Shown here: positions 7,238 to 15,240 of the stretch, in pieces
How the letters are laid out: every line of letters begins with the position of its first letter
Position numbering within the stretch: position 1 is the stretch's first letter
DNA from: Candidatus Ornithoclostridium excrementipullorum
Lineage (GTDB): Bacteria > Bacillota > Clostridia > Christensenellales > UBA3700
Reading direction: 5' to 3'
Length of the DNA: 44,553 bases
NCBI GenBank assembly: GCA_018716085.1
Contig: DVKK01000043.1
Coordinates: 1 to 44,553, forward strand
Position numbers and translations under genes: made by a program
Notes under the pieces: model-generated
Seen by the model: only the letters and a program-made list of their open reading frames with translations
Database searches by the model: none
Told to the model about the DNA's origin: nothing

Positions 7238-8977
7238 CTATCCCAGAATCTTCTTTTTCAGATCTTCGGTAAAAGCCGTGTTGCGGCGCTTTGCCTCTTC
7301 TACGGTTTTCGCGTTTACCGAAACGTACAGTTTGAGTTTGGGCTCCGTGCCGCTGGGGCGTATGCACACCCATTCGTCGTCGCCGAGATCGTACTTGATC
7401 ACGTTGGTCTTAGGCAGTCCCGACGGAGCCTCGGAGCCGTCCGCATAAACCGTAACGCCCTTTTCGAAATCAGTCTCGGACACGGGCTTCTTGCCGCAGA
7501 CGTCCGCGATCGGATTTTCTCTCGCGGAGTCCATGATCGCTTTCATCTTAGCCATGCCGTCCAACCCCTTGAACGCGAACGACGTGCTGCTCTCGCAGAA
7601 GCATCCGAACATCCCGAAGAGTTCGTTGAGCCTGTCGCAGACGCGCTTGCCTTTGTATTGGTAATAGCAAACCATTTCCGCAAACAGCATGCTTGCGACG
7701 ACGGCGTCCTTGTCGCGGGCGTGCGTTCCCGACAGATAACCGTAGCTCTCTTCGTAGCCGAACAGGAAAGTATATTCGCCGCTGCTCTCCCACTCCTTTA
7801 TCTTTTCGCCTATGAACTTGAACCCCGTGAGAACGTCGAAAGACTTCACTCCGTAATGCGCGGCTATCTTGTCCGCCAATCTTGTCGTGACTATCGTCTT
7901 GACTACCGCTCCGTTTGCGGGCAGATCGCCTCTTTCGGCGCGGCGCATGAGTATGTAGTCCATAAGCAGAGCCCCCGTCTGGTTTCCCGTAAGGAGCATG
8001 AATCTGCCTTCGGAATCGCGGACCGCGACCCCCATTCTGTCGCAATCGGGATCGGTGCCTATCACCGCGTCCGCGCCCGTCTTCTCCGCAAGCTTTATCC
8101 CGAGAGCCAGCGCGTCGGGCTGTTCGGGATTGGGCATCCCCACGGTCGGAAAATCGCCGTCGGGCAATCTCTGTTCCTCGACTACGTCCACGTTGATGCC
8201 CATACGGGAGAGCATCGTCGTCACGGGCACGTAGCCGCTGCCGTGCAGAGGACTGTAAACGAGTTTCATGCCCGGTCCTTCCGCGGCGACCGCCTCGGGC
8301 GACAGCGTAAGCTTCGCGACCTCGGCGTAATATCTCTCGTCCACGTCTTTGCCTATGACGGTGATATGCTCGGATATCTTCTTGCCGTTGCCGCCCTTTA
8401 CGCCCTCTCTGTCTTGGGTGATTTCTTCGGTCGGTATGCCGAAATAGTCCGCTTTGTCTATGTATGAAACGACCTGCGCCGTGGCCTCGGGCGACATCTG
8501 AGCGCCGTCCTCGCCGTAAACTTTATATCCGTTATACTCTTTGGGATTGTGGCTTGCGGTGATCATGACTCCCGCTATCGCTTTGAGGTCGCGCACCGCA
8601 AAACTGCATACGGGGACGGGACGCACGTTCTCGAACAGATAGACCCTGACGCCCTGCGCGCCCAAAACGCGCGCCGTCGTCACGGCGAATTCGTAAGAAA
8701 AGTTGCGGGTATCGTAGGATATCACCACTCCTCTGTCGGCGGCGTTGCACGCGTTGATATAATCCGCAAGCCCTTTCGTCGCACGCGCGACGGTATAGAC
8801 GTTCATATTGGCGATGCCGTATGCTATCGTACCGCGCATACCCGCCGTGCCGAACGCCAGCGGAAGGGTAAATCTCTCTTTTATCTCTTTTTCGTCGCCC
8901 GAAATGCTTTCGAGTTCTCTTTTGCCTCTCTCGTCACACAGATCCAGCCATCTGCGATAATTTTCAACGTAACCCAT
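7238..8977 (-). CDS. pgcA: Phosphoglucomutase/phosphomannomutase (PgcA-like)
   Basis: This enzyme interconverts hexose-1-phosphate and hexose-6-phosphate, feeding UDP-glucose or GDP-mannose for envelope glycans. The 579 residues show the four alpha-D-phosphohexomutase domains. The active-site serine is in TASHNP, the Mg-binding loop is DPDCDRMG, the sugar-binding loop is GYEESYGY, and the phosphate-binding loop is RPSGTEPKLKLYV. Its length matches the Bacillus PgcA-type enzyme rather than the shorter ManB/GlmM group. GGAGG stands 7 bp before the ATG. It lies 19 bp downstream of the cation-exchanger gene on the same strand, so the two are probably cotranscribed and end at the hairpin at 7170-7199. 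Glucose versus mannose preference cannot be read from the sequence. Confidence 0.93.
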   Translation of the reverse strand: MGYVENYRRWLDLCDERGKRELESISGDEKEIKERFTLPLAFGTAGMRGTIAYGIANMNVYTVARATKGLADYINACNAADRGVVISYDTRNFSYEFAVTTARVLGAQGVRVYLFENVRPVPVCSFAVRDLKAIAGVMITASHNPKEYNGYKVYGEDGAQMSPEATAQVVSYIDKADYFGIPTEEITQDREGVKGGNGKKISEHITVIGKDVDERYYAEVAKLTLSPEAVAAEGPGMKLVYSPLHGSGYVPVTTMLSRMGINVDVVEEQRLPDGDFPTVGMPNPEQPDALALGIKLAEKTGADAVIGTDPDCDRMGVAVRDSEGRFMLLTGNQTGALLMDYILMRRAERGDLPANGAVVKTIVTTRLADKIAAHYGVKSFDVLTGFKFIGEKIKEWESSGEYTFLFGYEESYGYLSGTHARDKDAVVASMLFAEMVCYYQYKGKRVCDRLNELFGMFGCFCESSTSFAFKGLDGMAKMKAIMDSARENPIADVCGKKPVSETDFEKGVTVYADGSEAPSGLPKTNVIKYDLGDDEWVCIRPSGTEPKLKLYVSVNAKTVEEAKRRNTAFTEDLKKKILG

Positions 8978-8996
8978 GATCGCCTCCGCATGCAGG

Positions 8997-9992
8997 TCAA
9001 GTGACCGCTACGATATTATATATCACAAAACCCGTATAAAGCGCAAGCAATATCGCTCCCTGCACGCGGAACGTCTTTTTGAATATCAGCGACGGAACGA
9101 CAAGGACCGCCGTGATGACCAGCATCGCGGGGACCGCCGCCTGAGCGGTGAAGGCGTCTATCGGAAGCCCGCTGCCCGTGACCGCCGCCGAAACGCCGAG
9201 CAACAGAGTGCCGTTTATCACGTTGGCTCCGATGATGTTGCCCACTCCTATATCCGTCCGCCCCTTTACGAGAGAGGTCATACAGGTGACCAGTTCGGGC
9301 AGCGACGTGCCTATCGCCACGACCGTGATACCCACTATCTGCTGAGATATGCCCAGCGAGATACACAGCGCCTGCGCATTGTCGCAGAGCAGTTTCGCTC
9401 CCCCTGCGATGGCGACCGCGGACACCGCGAACACGGCAAACTTAGCCGCCCACGTCTTTGCGGAGTACCTCTCGCGCAGGGCCGGACCCGAAACGGAGAC
9501 CCTTACGTCCCTTTTTCCTTCGGCGATGTTGAGCGCCACGAACGCGCCGAATACCGCCAGAAGCGCGATACCTTCCGCAAGACTTATCCCCGAGCCCGTC
9601 ATGCAGAACGCCGCGGATACTGCCGCAGCACAGCACAGGAACACCGCCTTCGGCGCAAAACCTCTGCCGATCGACGGCGGTCTGACGGCTATCGCGAGTC
9701 CGAGTATCAACCCTATGTTGCAGAGCATCGAACCTATCGAATTGCCCACGGCGATCATGTTGAATCCTTCCGCCGCTTCGCCTCCGACCGCCATGCCCTG
9801 AATGACCGCGGTAAGGGACGTGAACAATTCCGGCAAAGTCGTACCGACCGATACGACGGTAGCTCCTATAATAAGTTCGGGCACGCCGAGAGCCTTCGCG
9901 ATCCATGAAGCGCACTCCACGAAAAAGTCCCCGCCCTTGACTATCAGCGCCAGTCCCGCCGCCAGCAACACGACGTTGAGAAATATCTCCAT
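8997..9992 (-). CDS. Calcium/sodium antiporter (YrbG / K+-dependent NCX family)
   Basis: This 331-residue membrane protein has two homologous halves with inverted topology, each with a signature alpha-repeat: GATVVSVGTTLPEL (about residues 43-56) and GITVVAIGTSLPEL in the second half. These repeats bind the cations, and the conserved acidic Glu in each (PEL) is present. It is predicted to exchange Ca2+ for Na+ (or H+) across the cytoplasmic membrane. About ten hydrophobic segments are visible. No ribosome-binding site precedes the ATG. A TATGCT lies exactly 6 bp upstream, which could mean a leaderless transcript, but no good -35 is seen. The gene is followed by the phosphohexomutase gene. Confidence 0.92.
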   Translation of the reverse strand: MEIFLNVVLLAAGLALIVKGGDFFVECASWIAKALGVPELIIGATVVSVGTTLPELFTSLTAVIQGMAVGGEAAEGFNMIAVGNSIGSMLCNIGLILGLAIAVRPPSIGRGFAPKAVFLCCAAAVSAAFCMTGSGISLAEGIALLAVFGAFVALNIAEGKRDVRVSVSGPALRERYSAKTWAAKFAVFAVSAVAIAGGAKLLCDNAQALCISLGISQQIVGITVVAIGTSLPELVTCMTSLVKGRTDIGVGNIIGANVINGTLLLGVSAAVTGSGLPIDAFTAQAAVPAMLVITAVLVVPSLIFKKTFRVQGAILLALYTGFVIYNIVAVT

Positions 9993-10065
9993 ACCGACAG
10001 CATATGCCGCCGTTTCCGACGTTATGCCGCGGGCGGTATTTACGGATATCCCGCTCTCCCGCCGT

Positions 10066-10088
10066 AAAAAACGGAGCCTTGCGGCTCC
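10066..10088 (-). terminator. Rho-independent terminator after vanW-like gene
   Basis: GGAGCC / GGCTCC arms (10073-10078 and 10083-10088) with a TTGC loop are followed on the minus strand by GTTTTTT. It closes the six-gene operon that starts at tilS. Confidence 0.85.
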
Positions 10089-10092
10089 TTTC

Positions 10093-11046
10093 TCAATCCG
10101 AATTTTCGGCTACCAGTATTTTTGCGGGTACGGCTCGGTAAACGTCGCGCCGCAATATTTTTTTCTCGGCAAGCACTCCGTCCCGGTACGTCAGTCTCAG
10201 CAAATGGGAACGGTATCCGTTCTTTGCGGCGCGTACGACCTCGTGATCCTTTCCGTCCAGCGCGGGAACGAATTCTATCAGTTCCTCGGTCGGCGCGATC
10301 ACCGCCTCTATCTCCGTCCTGAATTCGTAACGGTCGCTCCTCTTCGTGCCGTAGATCCTGAAAGTGAGCGTTCCTCCGTCTATCTCCGCGTCGACGTAGA
10401 CGGGTCCGTCTCCGTCGTTGACCAGCACCATGTCGATCGCGTCGGATACGGTCGCGTCCTGAGAAAGTTCGCAATACGACGACGGAAGAGAATGCGCCCT
10501 TACGCTTTCGGCGGAAAGACCCGCCCTTATCCATGCGTTGTAGAGCGTCGTGGACACCTGGCACACTCCGCCGCCCACGCCTACGACGTATTCGCCGTTT
10601 TCTATGACCTTGGCTCGGCGGTATCCTCTCGCTTCCGTGCGCAGACCGACTATTCCGTTGAACGAAAGTTTTTCGCCCTCGTCCACTTCCAGAAAACAGA
10701 AATTGCTCGCCGCAAGCGCGAGATTGTAACTCCTGCCGTCCGCGCCTCTGTTGAAAGAGGTGGAAAAACTCGAAACGAGTACGGAGTTTTTATGTACGGA
10801 GGACGCGGGCTCTTCTATCGGAAGAGGTCTGCCTCCGCTCTGCGACGGGATCCTGCCGCCCTCCTCGTCGTACGCGCGATCCGCATTATCCGATCCGACG
10901 CTCTGCGGCGCGACCGCCTCGATCCTCACGTCTTCGGCAGCGGCGTATCCGAACGTCGGTACTGCCGACGGAAACAATGCCGCGCACGCGGCGATGACCG
11001 CAAAAAAGATCTTCTTCATACGGTTATTATGCGCGCGCGGCGGCAT
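10093..11046 (-). CDS. VanW family exported protein
   Basis: The 317-residue protein has a signal peptide (MKKIFFAVIAACAALFPSA, from residue 10) and a VanW domain at residues about 90-210. The hallmark motifs are SFNRGADGRSYNLALAA, GGGVCQVSTTLYNAW and the histidine in VRAHSLPSSY. The last 70 residues resemble a G5 domain, ending in YRAVPAKIL. VanW proteins occur in Gram-positive envelopes and are named from vancomycin clusters, but their biochemical role is unknown. Their presence does not imply resistance. Two starts are possible: 11046, with AGGA 10 bp upstream, and 11019, which gives a cleaner signal peptide. The gene is last in the tilS operon, 31 bp after the PHP gene. Confidence 0.9.
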   Translation of the reverse strand: MPPRAHNNRMKKIFFAVIAACAALFPSAVPTFGYAAAEDVRIEAVAPQSVGSDNADRAYDEEGGRIPSQSGGRPLPIEEPASSVHKNSVLVSSFSTSFNRGADGRSYNLALAASNFCFLEVDEGEKLSFNGIVGLRTEARGYRRAKVIENGEYVVGVGGGVCQVSTTLYNAWIRAGLSAESVRAHSLPSSYCELSQDATVSDAIDMVLVNDGDGPVYVDAEIDGGTLTFRIYGTKRSDRYEFRTEIEAVIAPTEELIEFVPALDGKDHEVVRAAKNGYRSHLLRLTYRDGVLAEKKILRRDVYRAVPAKILVAENSD

Positions 11047-11077
11047 GATTTTACATTCCTGTCGGATTTCGCGAAAT

Positions 11078-11896
11078 TTATTTTATCTTTATCCCGAGAA
11101 CGTCGGCGGTCTTTCGGTCAACGGTCCAGTCCGAGCAGCCTATGTCTCCCGCCTTGCCCTGTCCGTGATAATCGCTGCCTCCGGTCGTTATCATGCCGAA
11201 ACGGGCTGCGACGCCGCGCAGCGCGGCTATATCCGCCTGCGTGTGGGAAGGATAATAGGTTTCGATCCCTCCCAGACCTTCGGCGGCAAGTCCGCGTATC
11301 AGATCTTCCAGCCTGCCTTTTTGCTTGATGAGCATGGGATGGGCAAGCACCGGCACTCCGCCCGCGGCGAGTATCAGTCTGACTCCCTCGACGGGAGTCA
11401 TGCGCTTGGACGGGACGTATGCGCTGCCGTTTTCACCCAGATAACGGTCGAACGCCTCCGTCATATTTGCGGCGTATCCCTTTGCGATGAGCAGTTTCGC
11501 GACGTGCGGTCTGCCCGTACTGCCGTCCTTGCTCTCTATCTGCGCCCTGTCCAGCTTTATCCCCTGCTCCGCAAGCTTGTCCAGAATGGCGTCTATCCTC
11601 TCGAGCCTCTTCTCGCGCAGAGCCGCGAGCCTGCCGCGCAACTCGGCGTTGTTCACGTCGATGCGGTATCCGAGGATATGCACGTCGGTGACCGAATACG
11701 TACTCAGTTCCACGCCGGCTATCACCTGCACGCCTGCCTTTTTGCCCGCCTCGATCGCCTCGTCCGTTCCGTCCACGGCGTCGTGATCGGTCACGGCGAT
11801 ACAGCCCAGACCGTTGCGTTTGGCCTTGACGACTATCTCCGACGGAGAATCCGATCCGTCCGAACAGCGGCTGTGTATATGCAGATCAGCCTTCAT
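11078..11896 (-). CDS. PHP-domain phosphoesterase (RNase AM / TrpH-like)
   Basis: This 272-residue protein carries the metal-binding motifs of the polymerase-and-histidinol-phosphatase fold: DLHIHSRCSDGSDSP at the N-terminus, AVTDHDAVDG, the Glu in GVELST, HILGYRID, VLAHPML and the C-terminal GGSDYHG. This arrangement matches the YciV/TrpH group, which hydrolyses 3',5'-nucleoside bisphosphates and trims short RNAs from the 5' end. That function follows from the family and is not shown here. Its start overlaps the rmuC stop by 11 bp, so translation is probably coupled. It follows two tRNA-maturation genes in the same operon, which suits an RNA-related role. Confidence 0.85.
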   Translation of the reverse strand: MKADLHIHSRCSDGSDSPSEIVVKAKRNGLGCIAVTDHDAVDGTDEAIEAGKKAGVQVIAGVELSTYSVTDVHILGYRIDVNNAELRGRLAALREKRLERIDAILDKLAEQGIKLDRAQIESKDGSTGRPHVAKLLIAKGYAANMTEAFDRYLGENGSAYVPSKRMTPVEGVRLILAAGGVPVLAHPMLIKQKGRLEDLIRGLAAEGLGGIETYYPSHTQADIAALRGVAARFGMITTGGSDYHGQGKAGDIGCSDWTVDRKTADVLGIKIK

Positions 11897-13331
11897 CTCC
11901 GCCCTCCGGAGCGTCTATCGCGGCGGCGGCTTCCTCTTCGTCCGTCGCTATCGCGTATTTGCCGAGCGTAGCCCCTATCCTGTCGTTTCTGTCGATCGCG
12001 CTGCCTATATCCTTAGTGACGTCTTCGCTCTTTTTCTTCGCCTTTTCGAGCAGTTCGTTCAGTTTGCCGAAGTCCTTGCGGAATTTGTCGAACGCCTTTC
12101 TTATCTCCGCGCTGTTCTTCTGTATCTGCAAAGACCTGAATCCCATCTGCAAACTGTTGAGCAGCGCCGCCATGATCGACGGGCCCCCTACCACCACGTT
12201 GAAATCCTGCCTGAGTTTGGTGCTGAGCCCGTCTATCGACATGGCTTCGGCATAAAGGCTTTCGCTGGGCAGATACATGACGGCAAAATCGGTCGTCCTC
12301 GGTTGGGATATGTATTTGTCGCGTATGCTGCGCGCTTGGGAAAGCAGATCGTTTTTCAGCGATTTCCTCGCCTCGTCCGCCTCGGCGAAAGCGCCCGCGT
12401 TCTGAGCCGTGACCAGCCTCTCGAAGTTCTCCACCGGGAATTTGCTGTCTATCGGCAGATATACCTCTCCGCCGTCGCGCCCCGGCATCTTTACCGCGAA
12501 ATCCACCCTGTTTTGCCCCTTGACCCTGAACTGCTCCTCGTACTGGGACTTGTCAAGCAATTCTTCGAGCAGAGCCGCGAGCGCGGTCTCCCCCCATGTC
12601 CCGCGGGTCTTGACGCCGCTGAACACCTTGTTGATGTCCTTTACGTTGTCGCCGAGCTTCTGCATCTCCTGCAAGTTTTTATTTACGGTGTCCAGCTCCC
12701 CGCGCACGACTTCGAAAGACGTTTTCAGTCTTTCGTCCAACGTCTTGGAAAGTTTTTCGTCCACCGTTTCCCGTATCTTTTCCAACTGCACCGAGTTGTC
12801 CTGCCGCACTTTGCCGAGATTGTCGCTCATCTCGCGGCGCATGCCGTCCACGCCGTCTTTCAGTTCTTTGCGCGTTTCGGCGTACTGCATACGCAGATCG
12901 CCGCGCATCTCCGTAAGAGCGCGCTTGAGTTCTTCGCGCAGTTTGTCGAAATCTTTTTCCATACCCGTGTCGATCTTATCCATGTTACGGGTCTGCTCTT
13001 CGCGGAGCTGCTTCATATTTTCTCTGACGTCGCCGATCAACATATTGATCGATTCGCGGTTGCCTTTCAGATTGCTGTCGATCGCGGCGGCGACTACGTT
13101 ATTCGCGTCGCTTTGGGTCTTCGAAATAAAATCCTTCGCCGACGTGATCTCTCTCAGTATCGCTTCCTCTCTGTCGTCCGCGCTCTCGTCTATCATCTTG
13201 CGCACGTCGTTGAGCGTATCGACGTCCGCTCCGCCCTTCTTCGACGCGTACACCGATACCGCAAGCGCCGCTGCGGACGCCGCCGCCGCGACCGCCGCCA
13301 ATACCAATACCGCGATCTCCCATCCTGTCAT
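11886..13331 (-). CDS. rmuC: DNA recombination protein RmuC
   Basis: The 481-residue protein has an N-terminal membrane anchor (residues about 5-29, alanine-rich). A long charged coiled coil follows at residues about 35-215. The conserved RmuC nuclease-like domain comes next, with landmarks VKTRGTWGE, PIDSKFPVENFERL, FAVMYLPSESLYAEA and VVVGGPSIMAALLNSL. RmuC limits recombination at inverted repeats and is thought to be a membrane-linked nuclease. The C-terminus ends in an acidic glycine-rich tail. Its ATG overlaps the cca stop by 4 bp, and its own stop overlaps the PHP gene by 11 bp. Confidence 0.93.
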   Translation of the reverse strand: MTGWEIAVLVLAAVAAAASAAALAVSVYASKKGGADVDTLNDVRKMIDESADDREEAILREITSAKDFISKTQSDANNVVAAAIDSNLKGNRESINMLIGDVRENMKQLREEQTRNMDKIDTGMEKDFDKLREELKRALTEMRGDLRMQYAETRKELKDGVDGMRREMSDNLGKVRQDNSVQLEKIRETVDEKLSKTLDERLKTSFEVVRGELDTVNKNLQEMQKLGDNVKDINKVFSGVKTRGTWGETALAALLEELLDKSQYEEQFRVKGQNRVDFAVKMPGRDGGEVYLPIDSKFPVENFERLVTAQNAGAFAEADEARKSLKNDLLSQARSIRDKYISQPRTTDFAVMYLPSESLYAEAMSIDGLSTKLRQDFNVVVGGPSIMAALLNSLQMGFRSLQIQKNSAEIRKAFDKFRKDFGKLNELLEKAKKKSEDVTKDIGSAIDRNDRIGATLGKYAIATDEEEAAAAIDAPEGGDEG

Positions 13332-14692
13332 TTTTTATCTCCTTTGCCGCCTCTTTGCGGCTGCTTTTTCGCAAACTTTTTTTCCGCCGCGGCTTTGAGC
13401 GCCTGCCCGTCGTTCGGGATCGATCCGAAGAGGCATCTCTCGAAAAGCTCCCTCCCGATCTCGGCGATCTCCTTTCCCTCGAACCCGACGGCGGCGAGCT
13501 CTTTCCCGCTTATTTTCAGCTCAGACGGCGAAAACGGCACTCCCGACTCCCGCATGATATCCCTCTCTTTCGCTATCCGTTCGGCGCGCGGATTGCGGGT
13601 GTGCAGTCCCGTCGCAACGCTGTCCGCTACCATCAGCGCGCACAGATCGTCCAGGATATCCGCATTGTCCGCTATGAACCGCCGCAGAGTGTTGCGCTTT
13701 GCCGTATTGTTTATGTCGAACATATGCAGAGCGATCAGCCTGACCGTCTTTTTGACGAAAGCTTTCGGATACCCCAAAGCGGTCAGCTCCTTCTCCGCAC
13801 TCGCGGCGCCGTACTCGGCGTGAAAATGCATATTTCCGTCCCGCCTCATCGCTTCCGCTTTGCCCTCGTCATGCAGCAGAGCCGCCGTTTTCAGCCCGTC
13901 GGGCGCCGCTTCGGCGCAGACGAAGGCGTGTTCGAGCGCGTCGTATCTGTGCTGAGATGACGGCTGCTCCACTCCGGCGTTGTCCGCAAGAGCGGGAAAC
14001 AGTTTCGCAAGGATCCCCGTTTCGAAAGCCGTATCGAGTCCGTTGCGCAGATATCTGCCGCGCATAAGTCCGTCCCACTCCCTGCGCTTGCGCTCGGCGG
14101 ACAGTCCGTCTATACTGTCGACGTATTTCACGCACGCGGCCTTTGCAGCCGCGTCGGCGGAAAAACCTAATCCCGCCGCAAATCTCGCGAGCCGCAATAT
14201 CCTTACGGGATCTTCCGACATAACGATATCGGCGTCGCGCACTGTGCGCAGCACTCCTTCCTCTATATCCCGTATCCCGCCGAGCGGATCGAGCGTTTGT
14301 CCGGCGAGAACGTCGAAATAAACGGCGTTGCAGCGGAAATCTCTGCGCAGAGAGTCTTCCTCCGGCGACGCGACGTACTCGAAACCCACGGGAGCGTGAC
14401 TGCCTCCCGCAAGCTCGTATCTGTCGCGGCGGAACGCCGTATATTCGCATACGGCGCCGCAGTAATCCACGGTCGCGGACGCGACTCCGCCATGCGGTAA
14501 GACTACGCACCCGTCGGGCAGCATTTCCGCCAGCTTTTCGGGCGGCAGATCCGAACAAACGTCGAAGTCGGGGGCTTTTTCCGCCCGCCCGAGCAACGCG
14601 TCCCTGACGGAACCTCCCACCGCGTACAGTCTGTGCGGCAGTATCGCCTCCGCAAGCGGAACGAGCGCACGGAATATCTCCGAGCAGTTCAT
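13328..14692 (-). CDS. cca: CCA-adding tRNA nucleotidyltransferase
   Basis: This enzyme builds or repairs the CCA 3' end of tRNAs. The 454 residues begin with the nucleotidyltransferase head (GGSVRD and the catalytic DFDVCSD). The RNA-binding region follows (RRDFRCNAVYFD, SEDPVRILRLARFAAGLGF). A C-terminal HD-type domain carries LLHDEGK and MHFHAEYGA. The ATG overlaps the hpt stop as ATGA. The frame stays open upstream to 15001, but that stretch is hpt read in another frame, so the longer start was rejected. The C-terminus is lysine-rich (KKPQRGGKGDKK-like). It sits with tilS, another tRNA-maturation gene, in one operon. Confidence 0.93.
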   Translation of the reverse strand: MNCSEIFRALVPLAEAILPHRLYAVGGSVRDALLGRAEKAPDFDVCSDLPPEKLAEMLPDGCVVLPHGGVASATVDYCGAVCEYTAFRRDRYELAGGSHAPVGFEYVASPEEDSLRRDFRCNAVYFDVLAGQTLDPLGGIRDIEEGVLRTVRDADIVMSEDPVRILRLARFAAGLGFSADAAAKAACVKYVDSIDGLSAERKRREWDGLMRGRYLRNGLDTAFETGILAKLFPALADNAGVEQPSSQHRYDALEHAFVCAEAAPDGLKTAALLHDEGKAEAMRRDGNMHFHAEYGAASAEKELTALGYPKAFVKKTVRLIALHMFDINNTAKRNTLRRFIADNADILDDLCALMVADSVATGLHTRNPRAERIAKERDIMRESGVPFSPSELKISGKELAAVGFEGKEIAEIGRELFERCLFGSIPNDGQALKAAAEKKFAKKQPQRGGKGDKK

Positions 14693-15240
14693 TCGCTCTT
14701 CTCCCGCGCGAGTACGCATATGCTGTCCAGACAGCGGTATTTGCCTCCGAGATCCAATCCGTAACCGACGACGAATTCGTCGGGTATCTCGAATCCCGTA
14801 TAATCGGCTGTAAAGCCGTTGACCCTGCGCGAAGGTTTGTCCAACAGCGCGCATACTCTGACCGACGCGGGCTCTCTCTTTTTCAGCTCCTCGGTAAGCG
14901 CCGCCATGGTAAGTCCGCTGTCTATTATGTCCTCTACGAGCAGAACGTGTCTGCCTCTTATATCCGTGCCGACGTCCTTTCCGAACGTCACCGTACCGCA
15001 TGAACGCGTCCCGTTTCCGTAACTGGAAGCGCAGACGGAATCTACCTCCGCAGGTACGGACATCGCGCGGATAAGATCGGCGAAAAAGATCATGGCTCCG
15101 TTGAGCACGCAGACCGCTACGAGGTCTTTGCCCCTGTAATCGACGTCTATCCGCGAGGCAAGTTCCCTCACCTTCGCGGCAATATCGTCCTTCGTGAACA
15201 ATACCCTTTCGATAGCGCGGCGCGCGTCCTTTTCGGTCAT
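14689..15240 (-). CDS. hpt: Hypoxanthine phosphoribosyltransferase
   Basis: This is a purine-salvage enzyme that joins hypoxanthine or guanine to PRPP, giving IMP or GMP in the cytoplasm. The 183-residue length is typical. The PRPP loop is VLLVEDIIDSGLTM, the flexible-loop region is SSYGNGTRS, and the base-binding end is FEIPDEFVVGYGLD. Its ATG overlaps the tilS stop by 4 bp and its stop overlaps the cca start by 4 bp, so all three are probably translated in a coupled way. The tilS-hpt order is the classic Bacillota arrangement, although ftsH, the usual next gene, is absent here. Confidence 0.95.
   Translation of the reverse strand: MTEKDARRAIERVLFTKDDIAAKVRELASRIDVDYRGKDLVAVCVLNGAMIFFADLIRAMSVPAEVDSVCASSYGNGTRSCGTVTFGKDVGTDIRGRHVLLVEDIIDSGLTMAALTEELKKREPASVRVCALLDKPSRRVNGFTADYTGFEIPDEFVVGYGLDLGGKYRCLDSICVLAREKSE

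Noticed and set aside
10093-11046. VanW-like gene as a sign of vancomycin resistance
   Set aside because: VanW proteins are widespread in Clostridia without resistance, and no vanH/A/X, vanS or vanR genes are present.
14693-15001. N-terminal extension of the CCA-adding enzyme
   Set aside because: The extra residues are hpt read in another frame. The ATGA overlap at 14689-14692 gives a natural start.
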